Source: Allobosea sp. Tri-44 (GTDB lineage: Bacteria; Pseudomonadota; Alphaproteobacteria; Rhizobiales; Beijerinckiaceae). Taken from it: 64,000 nucleotides of DNA. The stretch is from contig NZ_NBDP01000023.1 in NCBI RefSeq assembly GCF_004123845.1, positions 166,951 to 230,950 of the forward strand, written 5' to 3'. How positions within the stretch are numbered: the stretch's first letter is position 1; each line of letters opens with the position of its first letter. The notes under the pieces were generated by a model, which saw only the letters and a program-made list of their open reading frames with translations, did not search any database and was not told the DNA's origin. Made by a program: the position numbers and the translations under genes. This document shows positions 54,749-63,580 of the stretch, one piece after another.

Positions 54749-55378
54749 ATGTCCGGCATGGAGATCGCGAGCTATCTGATGGCCGTCGTCTACGTCGTCA
54801 GCTTCCTCGCAATGTCGGCGATCCTGGCGAAGGAGGCCGGCCGTCCGGTCTGGCTCTTCGGCAAGGGCAGTGAGAAGCAGACGCTGCCGGCATCGCTCTT
54901 CCGCCTCGCCTTTGCCGGCGCCGTGCTCTGGCCACTCTGGCTCGCAGCCTTCGGCAATCCGATGAAGGCCGATCCGCTGACGGTGGCGCTGGACGGCCCG
55001 TGGTTCGATGCCCTCGGCCATCTCCTCGTCGTCATCGGCGCCTGCGTCGCGCTGCTGTCGCAGCGCTATATGGGCGCCTCCTGGCGCATCGGCGCCGCCG
55101 AAGGCGAGCAGGGCGCGATCGTCGACAGCGGCCCGTTCGCGATTTCGCGCAATCCCGTTTTCGTCGGGCAGGCACTGCTCTTCATCGGCCTGTTCATCGT
55201 CCTGCCAAGCCTTGTCCAGGTGGCGCTGACCCTGGCGCTGCTGATCGCGATCAGGCTGCAGGTCGCGATCGAGGAGCGCGTGCTCGCCGCCTCGCTCGGA
55301 CAGCCCTATCTCGCCTACAAGGCCCGCGTCCGACGCTGGCTCGGGGTTGGCAGCAGCACCGCCGGAGACATCGCATGA
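54749..55378 (+). CDS. Isoprenylcysteine carboxyl methyltransferase family membrane protein (CzcN-like)
   Basis: A 209-residue ICMT-family protein with four to five membrane helices and the C-terminal SRNPVFVGQALLFIGLFIVLPS, PYLAYKARVRRWLG features. ICMT-family CzcN is found in heavy-metal efflux loci of other proteobacteria. ATG at 54749 follows GAGAGGAGG. It overlaps lspA by 4 bases. Confidence 0.83.
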   Translation: MSGMEIASYLMAVVYVVSFLAMSAILAKEAGRPVWLFGKGSEKQTLPASLFRLAFAGAVLWPLWLAAFGNPMKADPLTVALDGPWFDALGHLLVVIGACVALLSQRYMGASWRIGAAEGEQGAIVDSGPFAISRNPVFVGQALLFIGLFIVLPSLVQVALTLALLIAIRLQVAIEERVLAASLGQPYLAYKARVRRWLGVGSSTAGDIA

Positions 55379-55872
55379 CCGGGTCGCGCAGGCTTTTCTC
55401 GGCAGTCGTCGTCGCGCTCATGGCCGCCGGGCTCGACCAGGCCAGCAAATGGCTGATGCTGGAGGTCGTCCTGAATCCGCCTGAGCCGATCGCGCTCACG
55501 CCCTTCCTCAATTTGCGCCTCGGCTTCAACACCGGTGTCAGCTTCGGCCTGTTCCGCGATACGCTCGAAGCCTGGCCCGGTCTGCTCGGGCTGTTCAAAT
55601 TCGCGGCCGGCTTCGGTCTTCTGGCCTGGGCGGCGTTCGCCGGGCACCGGCTCGAACGCATCGGCCTTTCGCTGATGGCAGGCGGAGCCTTCGGCAATGC
55701 GATCGACCGCTGGCGCCAGGGCGCGGTCACCGATTTCCTCGATCTGCACTGGGGCGACTGGCATTGGCCGACCTTCAACGGCGCCGATATCGCGCTGACC
55801 TTCGGCGTGGTGCTGATGTTGCTGGCTGCCTTGCCGGTCATGAACCGAACTCCGGACCGGGCCGGCGCATGA
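55375..55872 (+). CDS. lspA: Lipoprotein signal peptidase LspA
   Basis: A 165-residue aspartyl signal peptidase II with four membrane helices. Motifs: AGLDQASK, NTGVSFGLF, GGAFGNAIDRW (Asp111) and FNGADIAL (Asp138), the catalytic pair. An lspA copy beside a MerR/CDF efflux locus, as in the pbrC gene of lead resistance operons, suggests a dedicated rather than housekeeping role. Confidence 0.94.
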   Translation: MTGSRRLFSAVVVALMAAGLDQASKWLMLEVVLNPPEPIALTPFLNLRLGFNTGVSFGLFRDTLEAWPGLLGLFKFAAGFGLLAWAAFAGHRLERIGLSLMAGGAFGNAIDRWRQGAVTDFLDLHWGDWHWPTFNGADIALTFGVVLMLLAALPVMNRTPDRAGA

Positions 55873-55885
55873 GCGGAGCATTGTG

Positions 55886-56800
55886 ATGGGAGCCGGGCAT
55901 TCACATGGGGGCGCCTCAGGCACAGCTGCCGGCCGCCACAAATCTAGGCTCGCAGCTGCTTTCGGCTTGACCTTCGCCTTCATGCTCGCCGAGGTGGTCG
56001 GCGGTTTGTGGACCGGCAGCCTCGCACTGCTCGCGGACGCCGCGCATATGCTGACCGATGCCGGTGGCCTTGCGCTGGCGCTGGTCGCGATCCGCTTTGC
56101 CGAGAAGCCGGCGACGCCGCAGCGGACCTATGGCTATGTCCGGATGGAGATCCTGTCGGCGCTGGCCAACGCCGTCGTCCTGCTGCTGCTCACGCTCTAC
56201 ATCCTCTACGAGGCCTATGAACGCTTCCGGAACCCGCCGCCTATCCTCGGCGGGCCGATGCTCGCCGTCGCGGTCGTCGGGTTGATCGTCAACCTGATCA
56301 GCATGAAGCTGCTCGCCGGCGGCTCCTCCGAAAGCCTCAACGTCAAGGGCGCCTATTTCGAGGTGCTGAGCGACATGCTCGGCTCGCTCGGCGTCATCAT
56401 CGCGGCTTTGATCGTGATGACAACCGGCTGGACGCTGGCCGACCCGATCGTCGGCGCCGGCATTGGCCTGTTCATCGTGCCGCGGACCTGGATCCTGCTG
56501 AAGCAGGCGGTTCACATCCTGATGGAGGGCACGCCGCCGGAGATCGACCTCGCTTTGCTGGAGAAGTCACTGCTGGCGCTGCCGGGTGTCACCGCCATCC
56601 ACGATTTGCATGTCTGGACACTGACATCTGGTCTCGACGCGATGAGCGCCGATATCGTGATCGCCGACATGGCTGAAGCCCGGCCGATCCTCGTCGCCGC
56701 CAACCGGCTGTTGGCCGAGGAGTTCGGGCTCAAGCACACGACGATCCAGATCGAGGATCAGGCGATCCGGCAGGCGGATGGTCACGAGCAACGTCTCTGA
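55886..56800 (+). CDS. czcD: Cation diffusion facilitator, CzcD-like Zn/Cd/Co efflux
   Basis: A 304-residue CDF transporter. Six membrane helices carry the metal site HMLTDAGG in TM2 and YFEVLSDMLGS in TM5, where the usual His is Glu as in some CzcD proteins. A C-terminal cytosolic metal-sensing domain has IHDLHVWTLTSG. It exports Zn2+, Cd2+ or Co2+ against protons. ATG at 55886 follows GGAG; a GTG sits one codon earlier. Confidence 0.92.
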   Translation: MGAGHSHGGASGTAAGRHKSRLAAAFGLTFAFMLAEVVGGLWTGSLALLADAAHMLTDAGGLALALVAIRFAEKPATPQRTYGYVRMEILSALANAVVLLLLTLYILYEAYERFRNPPPILGGPMLAVAVVGLIVNLISMKLLAGGSSESLNVKGAYFEVLSDMLGSLGVIIAALIVMTTGWTLADPIVGAGIGLFIVPRTWILLKQAVHILMEGTPPEIDLALLEKSLLALPGVTAIHDLHVWTLTSGLDAMSADIVIADMAEARPILVAANRLLAEEFGLKHTTIQIEDQAIRQADGHEQRL

Positions 56801-56845
56801 TTTCGTGCGCGCGCCCGCGAAAAGAAGTGAAAGGCTGACCCATCA

Positions 56846-57148
56846 ATGGACTCGATCATCGCCGCGCTGGTCTCGCTCCTGATCCTCGATCCGATCCAGG
56901 GCGTGATCACAAGTCATCTCTCGGCGCTCGGCATCCCGCGCGACAGCGCCGACAAGGTCGCCGCCTGCGCCCGCACTGCGGCACCGACGATCGTGGCGCG
57001 CCTCGGCGAGAATCCGGGCTGGGCCGTCGTCCAGGTCGTCCGCTTCTGGACGGGCGTGGCGAGCCCGGACGTCGTGCTCGTCGAAATCGCGCCGCAATGC
57101 GCCGGCGCCGTCGAGACGGCCAAGCGCGCCGTGGGGCGCCCGGCCTGA
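56846..57148 (+). CDS. Small protein of unknown function after the efflux operon
   Basis: A 100-residue protein starting MDSIIAALVSLLILDPIQGV, probably with a single N-terminal helix or signal. Two cysteines and helical stretches follow. No family is recognised. It may be the last gene of the CDF operon, 45 bases after it. Confidence 0.65.
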   Translation: MDSIIAALVSLLILDPIQGVITSHLSALGIPRDSADKVAACARTAAPTIVARLGENPGWAVVQVVRFWTGVASPDVVLVEIAPQCAGAVETAKRAVGRPA

Positions 57149-57236
57149 TGTGACGATGCTCGGTCAAATTCTCCAGGCGGTACCGAGCTCCGGCCCGTTC
57201 ACCAGTCGTTAGCGCTGCACTCCGATAATTTAATCC

Positions 57237-58295
57237 ATGACCATCCGCTCCACCTTCCAGAATGTCCGGCGCCTGGCGCTGCTCGGCGCAGCCGCTATCG
57301 CGCTCTCGTCCTGTGTCGGGATGGAGGGCGATGGCCGAGGCAACCAGCCATTGCCGGCTGCGCTCGTCTCGCAGATGTCGAGCAAGGGCATGAGCCAGGC
57401 CGACCCGATCGTCGTGCGTCTCTACAAGAAGGAGAGCGAGCTCGAGGTCTGGAAGCGTGATCCCTCCGGCCAGTATGCCTTGCTCAAGACCTATCCGATG
57501 TGCCGCTGGTCCGGCCAGCTCGGTCCCAAGAAGCGCGAGGGCGATCGGCAGGCGCCGGAGGGCTTCTATACGGTGACGCCGGAGCTGATGAACCCGAAGT
57601 CGGCGTACTATCTGTCCTATAATCTCGGCTATCCCAACGCGCTGGAGAAGGCGCAGGGCTATACCGGTTCGGCCCTGATGATCCACGGCGCTTGCACCTC
57701 GGCCGGCTGCTACGCCATGACCGATGACGGCGTCACCGAGCTCTACGGGCTGGCGCGCGAGGCGTTCGCCGGCGGCCAGCGCAGTTTCCAGGTCCAGGCC
57801 TTCCCCTTCCGGATGACGCCGGAGAACCTGGCTCGTCACCGCAGCAACCCGAACATCGTCTTCTGGCGCAATCTCAAGGAAGGCTCGGATCATTTCGAGG
57901 CGACGCGGCAGCCGCCGAAGCTCGCGACCTGCGGCGGCCGCTACGTCTTCAATCCGGCTGGCGATGCCTCAGCCTTCGTGCCGGGCGCGCCGTGCCCGGC
58001 CTATCAGGCCGATCCCGAGGTCGAGCCGCTGGTCGCGGCCCGCAGCGCTCGCGACGATGTACGCCTCGCCGAGCTCACCGGCAGCCTGCCGGCGATGAGC
58101 TATGCGCTGATGGATGGCGGCATGCATCAGAGCTTCCGCAAGCTGCTGCGCAATGTCGGGCCGGAGCGGATGCAGACCATGGTCGCCGGCAAGGTCGAGA
58201 TCAGCGCGCCGCAGGCGGCGCTGGCCGATCCTTATGGTGGTGGCGACGATGAGCCGCAGCAGGCAACGGCGACAGGGTCGATTACGCCGCGTTGA
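57237..58295 (+). CDS. L,D-transpeptidase-fold lipoprotein (YafK/DpaA-like)
   Basis: A 352-residue exported protein. The lipobox ALSSC gives lipidated Cys26. The YkuD catalytic region is visible as SALMIHGACTSAGCYAMT with His150 and Cys158. YafK/DpaA proteins detach peptidoglycan-bound lipoproteins or form L,D cross-links. The C-terminal ~120 residues after the catalytic domain are unassigned. It has its own upstream region and is not part of the efflux operon by spacing. Confidence 0.88.
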   Translation: MTIRSTFQNVRRLALLGAAAIALSSCVGMEGDGRGNQPLPAALVSQMSSKGMSQADPIVVRLYKKESELEVWKRDPSGQYALLKTYPMCRWSGQLGPKKREGDRQAPEGFYTVTPELMNPKSAYYLSYNLGYPNALEKAQGYTGSALMIHGACTSAGCYAMTDDGVTELYGLAREAFAGGQRSFQVQAFPFRMTPENLARHRSNPNIVFWRNLKEGSDHFEATRQPPKLATCGGRYVFNPAGDASAFVPGAPCPAYQADPEVEPLVAARSARDDVRLAELTGSLPAMSYALMDGGMHQSFRKLLRNVGPERMQTMVAGKVEISAPQAALADPYGGGDDEPQQATATGSITPR

Positions 58296-58327
58296 CCTCT
58301 GCGAGGCCGGCGGCCAGACAGGGCGCC

Positions 58328-58951
58328 ATGCCGATCCTCAAGATTATCCGTTACGGCGCCTGGACTGCAGTCGCCCTCGTCGCCTTCGCCGCAGCTGCGA
58401 TCACGCTTGGCTGGTGGCGCGTCGACGGGCCCGGGCGGCCGGACTCCGGCGCAGCCATGTCGACCCCGCTGGCCGATGTTGGCGGACCGTTCACATCGAC
58501 CGACCATACCGGCCGCAAGGTCACGCAGGCCGATTATCTGGGCAAGCCGACGCTGGTCTTCTTCGGCTTCACCCATTGTCCCGAAGTGTGCCCGACCACG
58601 CTGTTCGAGCTCACCACTCTGCTCGGCAAGCTCGGTGCCGAGGCGGACAAGCTGAACGTCCTCTTCGTTACCGTCGATCCCGAGCGCGACACACCGGCGC
58701 AATTGGCGCTCTATCTGCAATCCTTCGATCCGCGCATCGTCGGGCTCTCCGGCAGCCAGGCCGAGGTCGATGCGGCGCTGAAGGCCTACAAGGCCTACGC
58801 CAAGCGCCTCCCGACCGCGGACGGCTACACCATGGACCACACCGCCTCGGTCTATCTGATGGACGCCCAAGGCCGCTTCCGCAGCCTGATCGATTATCAC
58901 GAGGAACAGGATTCGGCGCTCGCCAAGGTCAGGGTGCTGCTCAAGCGCTGA
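58328..58951 (+). CDS. SCO1/SenC copper metallochaperone
   Basis: A 207-residue membrane-anchored thioredoxin-fold protein. The copper site is CPEVCP (Cys84, Cys88) with His171 (YTMDHTASVYLMD), the canonical SCO pair plus His. It reduces and metallates the CuA centre of cytochrome c oxidase, partnering the PCuAC chaperone at 50061. ATG at 58328 is favoured; an upstream TTG at 58292 overlaps the preceding gene. It ends 6 bases before a palindromic element. Confidence 0.95.
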   Translation: MPILKIIRYGAWTAVALVAFAAAAITLGWWRVDGPGRPDSGAAMSTPLADVGGPFTSTDHTGRKVTQADYLGKPTLVFFGFTHCPEVCPTTLFELTTLLGKLGAEADKLNVLFVTVDPERDTPAQLALYLQSFDPRIVGLSGSQAEVDAALKAYKAYAKRLPTADGYTMDHTASVYLMDAQGRFRSLIDYHEEQDSALAKVRVLLKR

Positions 58952-58956
58952 GGGTC

Positions 58957-59161
58957 GTCATTCCGGGGCTTCGCGTAGCGAAGAGCCCGGAACCCATGAC
59001 CACGACGCACCTCCAGCGTCATTGCGAGGAGGCGAAGCCGACGAAGCAATCCAGGAGCCGTCGAGCGAAGCCTCCTGGATTGCTTCGCTGCGCTCGCAAT
59101 GACGATGAGCGTTGTGGTCATGGGTTCCGGGCTCAGGCCTATCGGCCTGCCCCGGAAAGAC
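58957..59161. repeat. 205-base nested palindromic element
   Basis: Outer arms GTCATTCCGGGG/CCCCGGAAAGAC, then GAACCCATGACCAC/GTGGTCATGGGTTC, then an inner pair GTCATTGCGAGGAGGCGAA-type and TTCGCTGCGCTCGCAATGAC. Each arm pair has the GTCATT/AATGAC or CCGGAA core typical of alphaproteobacterial intergenic repeats. It separates the SCO gene from the aldehyde dehydrogenase gene. It can fold into a long branched hairpin and may terminate both transcripts. Confidence 0.8.
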
Positions 59162-59184
59162 GGCGAGATTTCCAGCAAAAATCC

Positions 59185-60567
59185 TCAGCGCCGGTTCAGC
59201 AGGATCATCTTCTCCTGCGTCATGTCGCGCATGGTGTAGGGGATGCCGCCGGTGCCGTAGCCGGACTCCTTGCGGCCGGCGAACGGCATCCAGTCGGTAC
59301 GGAAGGCGGTGGGATCGTTGACCATCACCGCCGAGGCGTCGAGCCGCTCGGCGACGTGGAGCGCGACATCGATGTCCTGCGCGAAGACGCTGCCCTGGAA
59401 AGCGACAGGCAGCGAATTGGCCTGCGCTATGGCCTCATCGAGCTTGCTGTAGCGGTAAACGCAGACGAGCGGGCCGAAGACCTCAAGCTGCGAGACCTTG
59501 GCGTCAACCGCAGGATCGAGCAGCACGGCCGGTTCCAGCGTCGTCTCGGAGAGGCGCTTGCCGCCCAGCGCGAGCTTGGCACCGCCCTTCACCGCCTCGT
59601 CGATCCAGCTCGCGACCCGGTCGGCCTCCTTGGGGAGGATCAGCGGACCGACCTCTGTTTCCTTCAGGACCGGATCGCCGGTGCGCAGCTTGGCGACGCG
59701 CGCCACCAGCCGCTCGGTGAAGGCGTCGGCGATCTCCTGATGCACGAAGATGCGCTGTGTCGACACGCAGACCTGGCCGGCATGGTAGTAGCCGCCCTTG
59801 ACCAGCGGCTCGATGATCCGCTCGAGATCGGCGCTGCGGTCGACGATCGCCGGCGCCGCCCCGCCATGCTCCAGCGCCGAGCGCGCGCCATGCGCCAGCT
59901 TGGAATGCAGGTACCAGCCAACCTTGGCCGAGCCGATGAAGCTGAGGAAGGCAACGCGCCGGTCGGTGGCGAGCGCCTCGGCAAGCTCGTTCGTCTCCGG
60001 AACGAACATCTGGCACCAGGCTTCCGGTAGGCCGGCCTCGTGCACCAGCGCGACGAAGTCGCGGCAGCACAAGGGCGTCGTGCTCGCCGGCTTGATGATC
60101 ACCGGACAGCCGACGGCGATCGCCGGCGCGACCTGGTGGACGATCAGATTGAGCGGGTGGTTGAAGGCCGAGATCGCCGCGACGACGCCGATCGGTTCCT
60201 TGGTGGTGAAAGCCCAGCGCCCGGCGGCCGCTGGCGTCAGCCCCATCGGGATCTCGCGCCCGGCGAAGTTCCTGAGTTCGTCGGCGGCATTGTGGATGCC
60301 GTCGATGGCGCGCGTCGTCTCGATGATCGCATCGGTCAGCGGCTTGCCGCCCTCGCGGGCGATCTGCCGGGCAAAATGGTCGCGTTTGCCCGCCAGCAAT
60401 TCGGCGAGCTTACGCAGGATCGCGATCCGCTCATGGGTTTTGAGCCAGTTGCCGCGATCGCGGAAGACCTTGTCGGCCGCCGCGAGCTTGGCTTCGAGCG
60501 CCGCGGCATCGTCGGTGGCGATCTCCTCGATCGGCGCGCGATCATAGGCCTGGACCACTGTCAGCAT
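59185..60567 (-). CDS. Aldehyde dehydrogenase family protein
   Basis: A 460-residue NAD(P)-dependent aldehyde dehydrogenase. The catalytic cysteine is Cys267 in GQVCVSTQ and the general base is Glu233 in LEHGG. Family C-terminal motifs such as EVFGPLVCVYRY are present. It oxidises an aldehyde made by an unknown partner; it is in the same direction as the TPP enzyme upstream, from which a palindromic element separates it. Confidence 0.93.
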   Translation of the reverse strand: MLTVVQAYDRAPIEEIATDDAAALEAKLAAADKVFRDRGNWLKTHERIAILRKLAELLAGKRDHFARQIAREGGKPLTDAIIETTRAIDGIHNAADELRNFAGREIPMGLTPAAAGRWAFTTKEPIGVVAAISAFNHPLNLIVHQVAPAIAVGCPVIIKPASTTPLCCRDFVALVHEAGLPEAWCQMFVPETNELAEALATDRRVAFLSFIGSAKVGWYLHSKLAHGARSALEHGGAAPAIVDRSADLERIIEPLVKGGYYHAGQVCVSTQRIFVHQEIADAFTERLVARVAKLRTGDPVLKETEVGPLILPKEADRVASWIDEAVKGGAKLALGGKRLSETTLEPAVLLDPAVDAKVSQLEVFGPLVCVYRYSKLDEAIAQANSLPVAFQGSVFAQDIDVALHVAERLDASAVMVNDPTAFRTDWMPFAGRKESGYGTGGIPYTMRDMTQEKMILLNRR

Positions 60568-60617
60568 CTCGGTCTCCTTCGGGGCTTCCGGAGTTGTGCT
60601 GTTGTTGCTCGCCGCGC

Positions 60618-60727
60618 GCCGTCATTCCGGACAAGCTGCGAAGCAGCGCAGCTCCGGAATCCATCGTTGAGCGCAGTTCCCTACGATGGATTCCGGCGCT
60701 CCGCTTCGCTTCGGCCGGAATGACGGC
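60618..60727. repeat. 110-base palindromic element
   Basis: GCCGTCATTCCGG and CCGGAATGACGGC form the outer arms; CTCCGGAATCCATCG and CGATGGATTCCGG form the inner arms. It is related in arm sequence to the element at 58957-59161. It lies between the aldehyde dehydrogenase and TPP-enzyme genes. Confidence 0.8.
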
Positions 60728-60756
60728 CAAATCTCAGCAGAGCTGATGGTGTTCGC

Positions 60757-62418
60757 TCAAGCCAGCTCGATATCCGGCGTCTTGTTGCGCAACTCCTCGA
60801 CGAGCACGCGGGTGTTCTCCGAATAGTCGATCGGGATCTCGACGAGATGGATGCCGCCACCAGCAAAGGCCGCCTCCAGCGTCGGCACGAGCTCGGCGGC
60901 GGAGCCGACGCGCGAGCCCTTGGCGCCATAAGCCTGCGCATAACGAACGAAATCGGGATTGCCGAAGCTCATGCCGTAGTCCTGGAAACCATCGACCGCC
61001 TGCTTCCAGCGGATCATGCCATAGGCGTTGTCGTTGAGGATGACGACGACGAGGTTGAGGCCGAGGCGGACCGCGGTCTCCATCTCCTGGCTGTTCATCA
61101 TGAAGCCGCCATCGCCGCAGACCGCCATCACCCGGCGCTCGGGATAGAGCATCGCCGCCATCATCGCCGAGGGCAGGCCCGCCCCCATCGTCGCCAGCGC
61201 ATTGTCGAGCAGCAGCGTGTTGGCGACATGGGTGCGGTAGTTCCGCGCGAACCAGATCTTGTACATGCCGTTGTCGAGGCAGACGACGCCGTCCTCCGGC
61301 ATCACCGCGCGGATGTCGTGGACGATGCGCTGCGGCGTGATCGGGAAGCGGTCCTCCTCGGCCCGGTCGTTGAGATGGGCGAGGATCTTCTGGCGCAGCT
61401 CCAGCATGACCGGATCGGCTTGCAGCCGGCCGCCCAGCCGCTCTGCCAGCGCCGCGGCGGTCGCTCCGATATCGCCGATCACCTCGGCATCGGGGTGATA
61501 GACCTGCTCGACCGTCGCCGACTGATAGCCGATATGGATCACCTTCGGTCCGCCGGCGCTCTTCATCAGGAAAGGCGGCTTCTCGATCGTGTCGTGGCCG
61601 ATCGCGATGATCAGGTCGGCCCGGTCGATCGCCTGGTGGACATAGTCGCCCTCGGACAAGGCGGCGGTGCCGATATAGAGGTTCGAGCCGCCGGTGACGG
61701 CGCCCTTGCCCATCTGGGTGTTGAAGAAGGGCAGCCGGACCTGCCGCACGAAATCGGACAGCGGCTCGACCAGCCGCGGCCGGTTGCCGGCGGCGCCGAT
61801 CATCACCAGCGGCCGCTTGGCCGCCAGGATCATCTCGGCGGCGCGCGCGATCGCCTTCGGATCGGCCACCGGCCGCTCCAGCGGATGCACCGGGATCAGC
61901 GGCACGTCGGCGACCTCCTCAGCGGCGATGTCCTCCGGCAGCTCGAGATGGACCGGGCCTGGCCGTTCCTCCATCGCGACGCGGAAGGCATCGCGCACCA
62001 CCGACGGGATGCTGGCGGCGCTGACGATCTGCCGGGTCATCTTGGTCAGCGGCTTCATCGAGGCGACGACGTCGACGATCTGGAAGCGCGCCTGCTTGGC
62101 GCTCATGATCGCCTTCTGTCCGGTGATCAGGATCATCGGCATGGCGCCGAGATGGGCATAGGCTGCCCCGGTCGAGAAGTTGAGCGCGCCGGGCCCGAGC
62201 GTCGCGATGCAGACGCCGGGCCTACCCGTCAGCCGGCCATGCGTCGCCGCCATGAAGGCGGCGGCCTGCTCATGCCGCGTCAGGACGAGCTCGATCTTCG
62301 AGGTCCGGAGGGACTCGACAACGTCGAGGTTTTCCTCGCCTGGGACGCCAAAAATGCGGTCGACGCCCTCGTTCTCGAGTGCCGCCACCAGAAGATCGGA
62401 ACCCTTGGTCATCGTCAT
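60757..62418 (-). CDS. Thiamine-diphosphate enzyme, acetolactate-synthase large-subunit-like
   Basis: A 553-residue TPP-dependent enzyme. The catalytic glutamate is Glu50 in RHEQAAAF. The cofactor motif is visible as CGDGGFMMN with Asp436, ending near NDNAYGM. The overall order of pyruvate-binding N-domain, central domain and TPP C-domain fits acetolactate synthase or a related 2-keto-acid decarboxylase/ligase. No small regulatory subunit is adjacent, so a catabolic AlsS-type or ALS-like role is likely. It may yield the aldehyde for the aldehyde dehydrogenase. Confidence 0.9.
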   Translation of the reverse strand: MTMTKGSDLLVAALENEGVDRIFGVPGEENLDVVESLRTSKIELVLTRHEQAAAFMAATHGRLTGRPGVCIATLGPGALNFSTGAAYAHLGAMPMILITGQKAIMSAKQARFQIVDVVASMKPLTKMTRQIVSAASIPSVVRDAFRVAMEERPGPVHLELPEDIAAEEVADVPLIPVHPLERPVADPKAIARAAEMILAAKRPLVMIGAAGNRPRLVEPLSDFVRQVRLPFFNTQMGKGAVTGGSNLYIGTAALSEGDYVHQAIDRADLIIAIGHDTIEKPPFLMKSAGGPKVIHIGYQSATVEQVYHPDAEVIGDIGATAAALAERLGGRLQADPVMLELRQKILAHLNDRAEEDRFPITPQRIVHDIRAVMPEDGVVCLDNGMYKIWFARNYRTHVANTLLLDNALATMGAGLPSAMMAAMLYPERRVMAVCGDGGFMMNSQEMETAVRLGLNLVVVILNDNAYGMIRWKQAVDGFQDYGMSFGNPDFVRYAQAYGAKGSRVGSAAELVPTLEAAFAGGGIHLVEIPIDYSENTRVLVEELRNKTPDIELA

Positions 62419-62577
62419 CGCCTATCCGGAACGCCTCGATGTCCAGAAAGGTAGGCCTCCTGCACGCGAAGGGAAAGCCGGCGCATGGCAGGGTTGCAAG
62501 AGCCCGTTCCGATCAACTTGCACCGCAAGCTGACTGGAAAAAGCGGTCTCTCGACTCAAAGTGAGAGACGGATTCAC

Positions 62578-62614
62578 CGATCAGGTTGATTCAACCTGAT
62601 CGGATCCGGCTCTA
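62578..62614. repeat. GGATCCGGCTCTA palindromic repeat with perfect 12-1-12 dyad
   Basis: CGATCAGGTTGA and TCAACCTGATCG form a perfect dyad (62578-62602), followed by GATCCGGCTCTA. The final CTA is the reverse complement of the stop codon of the adjacent leftward gene. It matches the copies at 32251 and 25530. It is likely a terminator for that gene. Confidence 0.85.
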
Positions 62615-63580
62615 GCGCGGCAGGGAGGTTCCGATGCCGGCAGCGCGCGCCTTCACCAGGACAATGTGCGCGAGCGCGAGATCAGCCAGCGCGAAACCGC
62701 GGAAGCAGAAGAGCGAGCGCTTCGTCCCGGCATCGCCGAGCGGCGCTCGCGAGAGGGCGACGAGATCATGGCTGAAGCGGGCGGTCGTCACAGGCTGGCC
62801 GTCGACATCATAGGGCACCTGCGACTGGGCGAGGCTGTCGGTGACCAGAAGGTCGAAAGCCGGTAGCGCCTCCGGCAGCCAGCTGCGGCCGGTGTCGACG
62901 GCGGCAGCGAACGCGGCGGGCTTCATCCGCCGCGCATCGAGGAAGGGGCGCAAACCCGGCGCCGCCGGCACCATGGAGATGACGAGATCGCTGCGGGCGA
63001 GGAGCGCATCGGCATCGTCGACGATCTCCGTGGTCAGCCCCTGCGCAGCGGCAGCTTCCGCCAGGCGCACGGCCGAGCCGCGGCTGCGGCTCAGCAGCAG
63101 CGCGGTCGCGAGGCCGGGGTAGAGATCATGGAAGGCGGCGAGGTGGGCATGGGCTTGCAGGCCGCAGCCGACGAAGCCGATCGTATGTGCCTCGGGCGGT
63201 GCGAGAAGCGAGGCGGCCGCAGCCGACATCGCTGCGGTCCGGACCAGCGTGATCTCGTTGCCGTCGAGGATGGCGAGCGGGGTACCGGTCGCATAGTTGT
63301 TGACGCAGATCAGGGCGCTGACGCTCGGGACGGCGCTGCCCGGCTGCGATGGCGCCGAGGCGACCCATTTCACTGTGGCGATCGCTTGCGCCTGCGAGGC
63401 CGCCGTCATCGCCTGGAAGGCGTGGCCGGGTCCGAGCGCGAGCGCGCTCTTGGGCAGGCTCCGGTTGCGGCCGGCGGCATGGTCGCGAAAAGCGCCAAGC
63501 ACGGCCTCGCGCGCCTCGCCTGGTGTCACCGCGCAGGCGCGCACGTCTTCATGCGAGAGATAGAGGAGAGTGCTGCTCAT
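62612..63580 (-). CDS. Ornithine cyclodeaminase / mu-crystallin family protein
   Basis: A 322-residue NAD(P)-binding protein of the OCD family. The cofactor site is TIGFVGCGLQAHAHLAAF with the fingerprint GCGLQA and VPSVSALICVNN upstream. Members reduce cyclic imines, deaminate ornithine or act as amino-acid dehydrogenases. ATG at 63580 is chosen over an upstream GTG. No partner gene is adjacent; the stop is supplied by a palindromic repeat. Confidence 0.9.
   Translation of the reverse strand: MSSTLLYLSHEDVRACAVTPGEAREAVLGAFRDHAAGRNRSLPKSALALGPGHAFQAMTAASQAQAIATVKWVASAPSQPGSAVPSVSALICVNNYATGTPLAILDGNEITLVRTAAMSAAAASLLAPPEAHTIGFVGCGLQAHAHLAAFHDLYPGLATALLLSRSRGSAVRLAEAAAAQGLTTEIVDDADALLARSDLVISMVPAAPGLRPFLDARRMKPAAFAAAVDTGRSWLPEALPAFDLLVTDSLAQSQVPYDVDGQPVTTARFSHDLVALSRAPLGDAGTKRSLFCFRGFALADLALAHIVLVKARAAGIGTSLPR

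Noticed and set aside
60847..62454. 535-residue plus-strand open frame
   Set aside because: Antisense to the ALS-like enzyme; composition is shadow-like.
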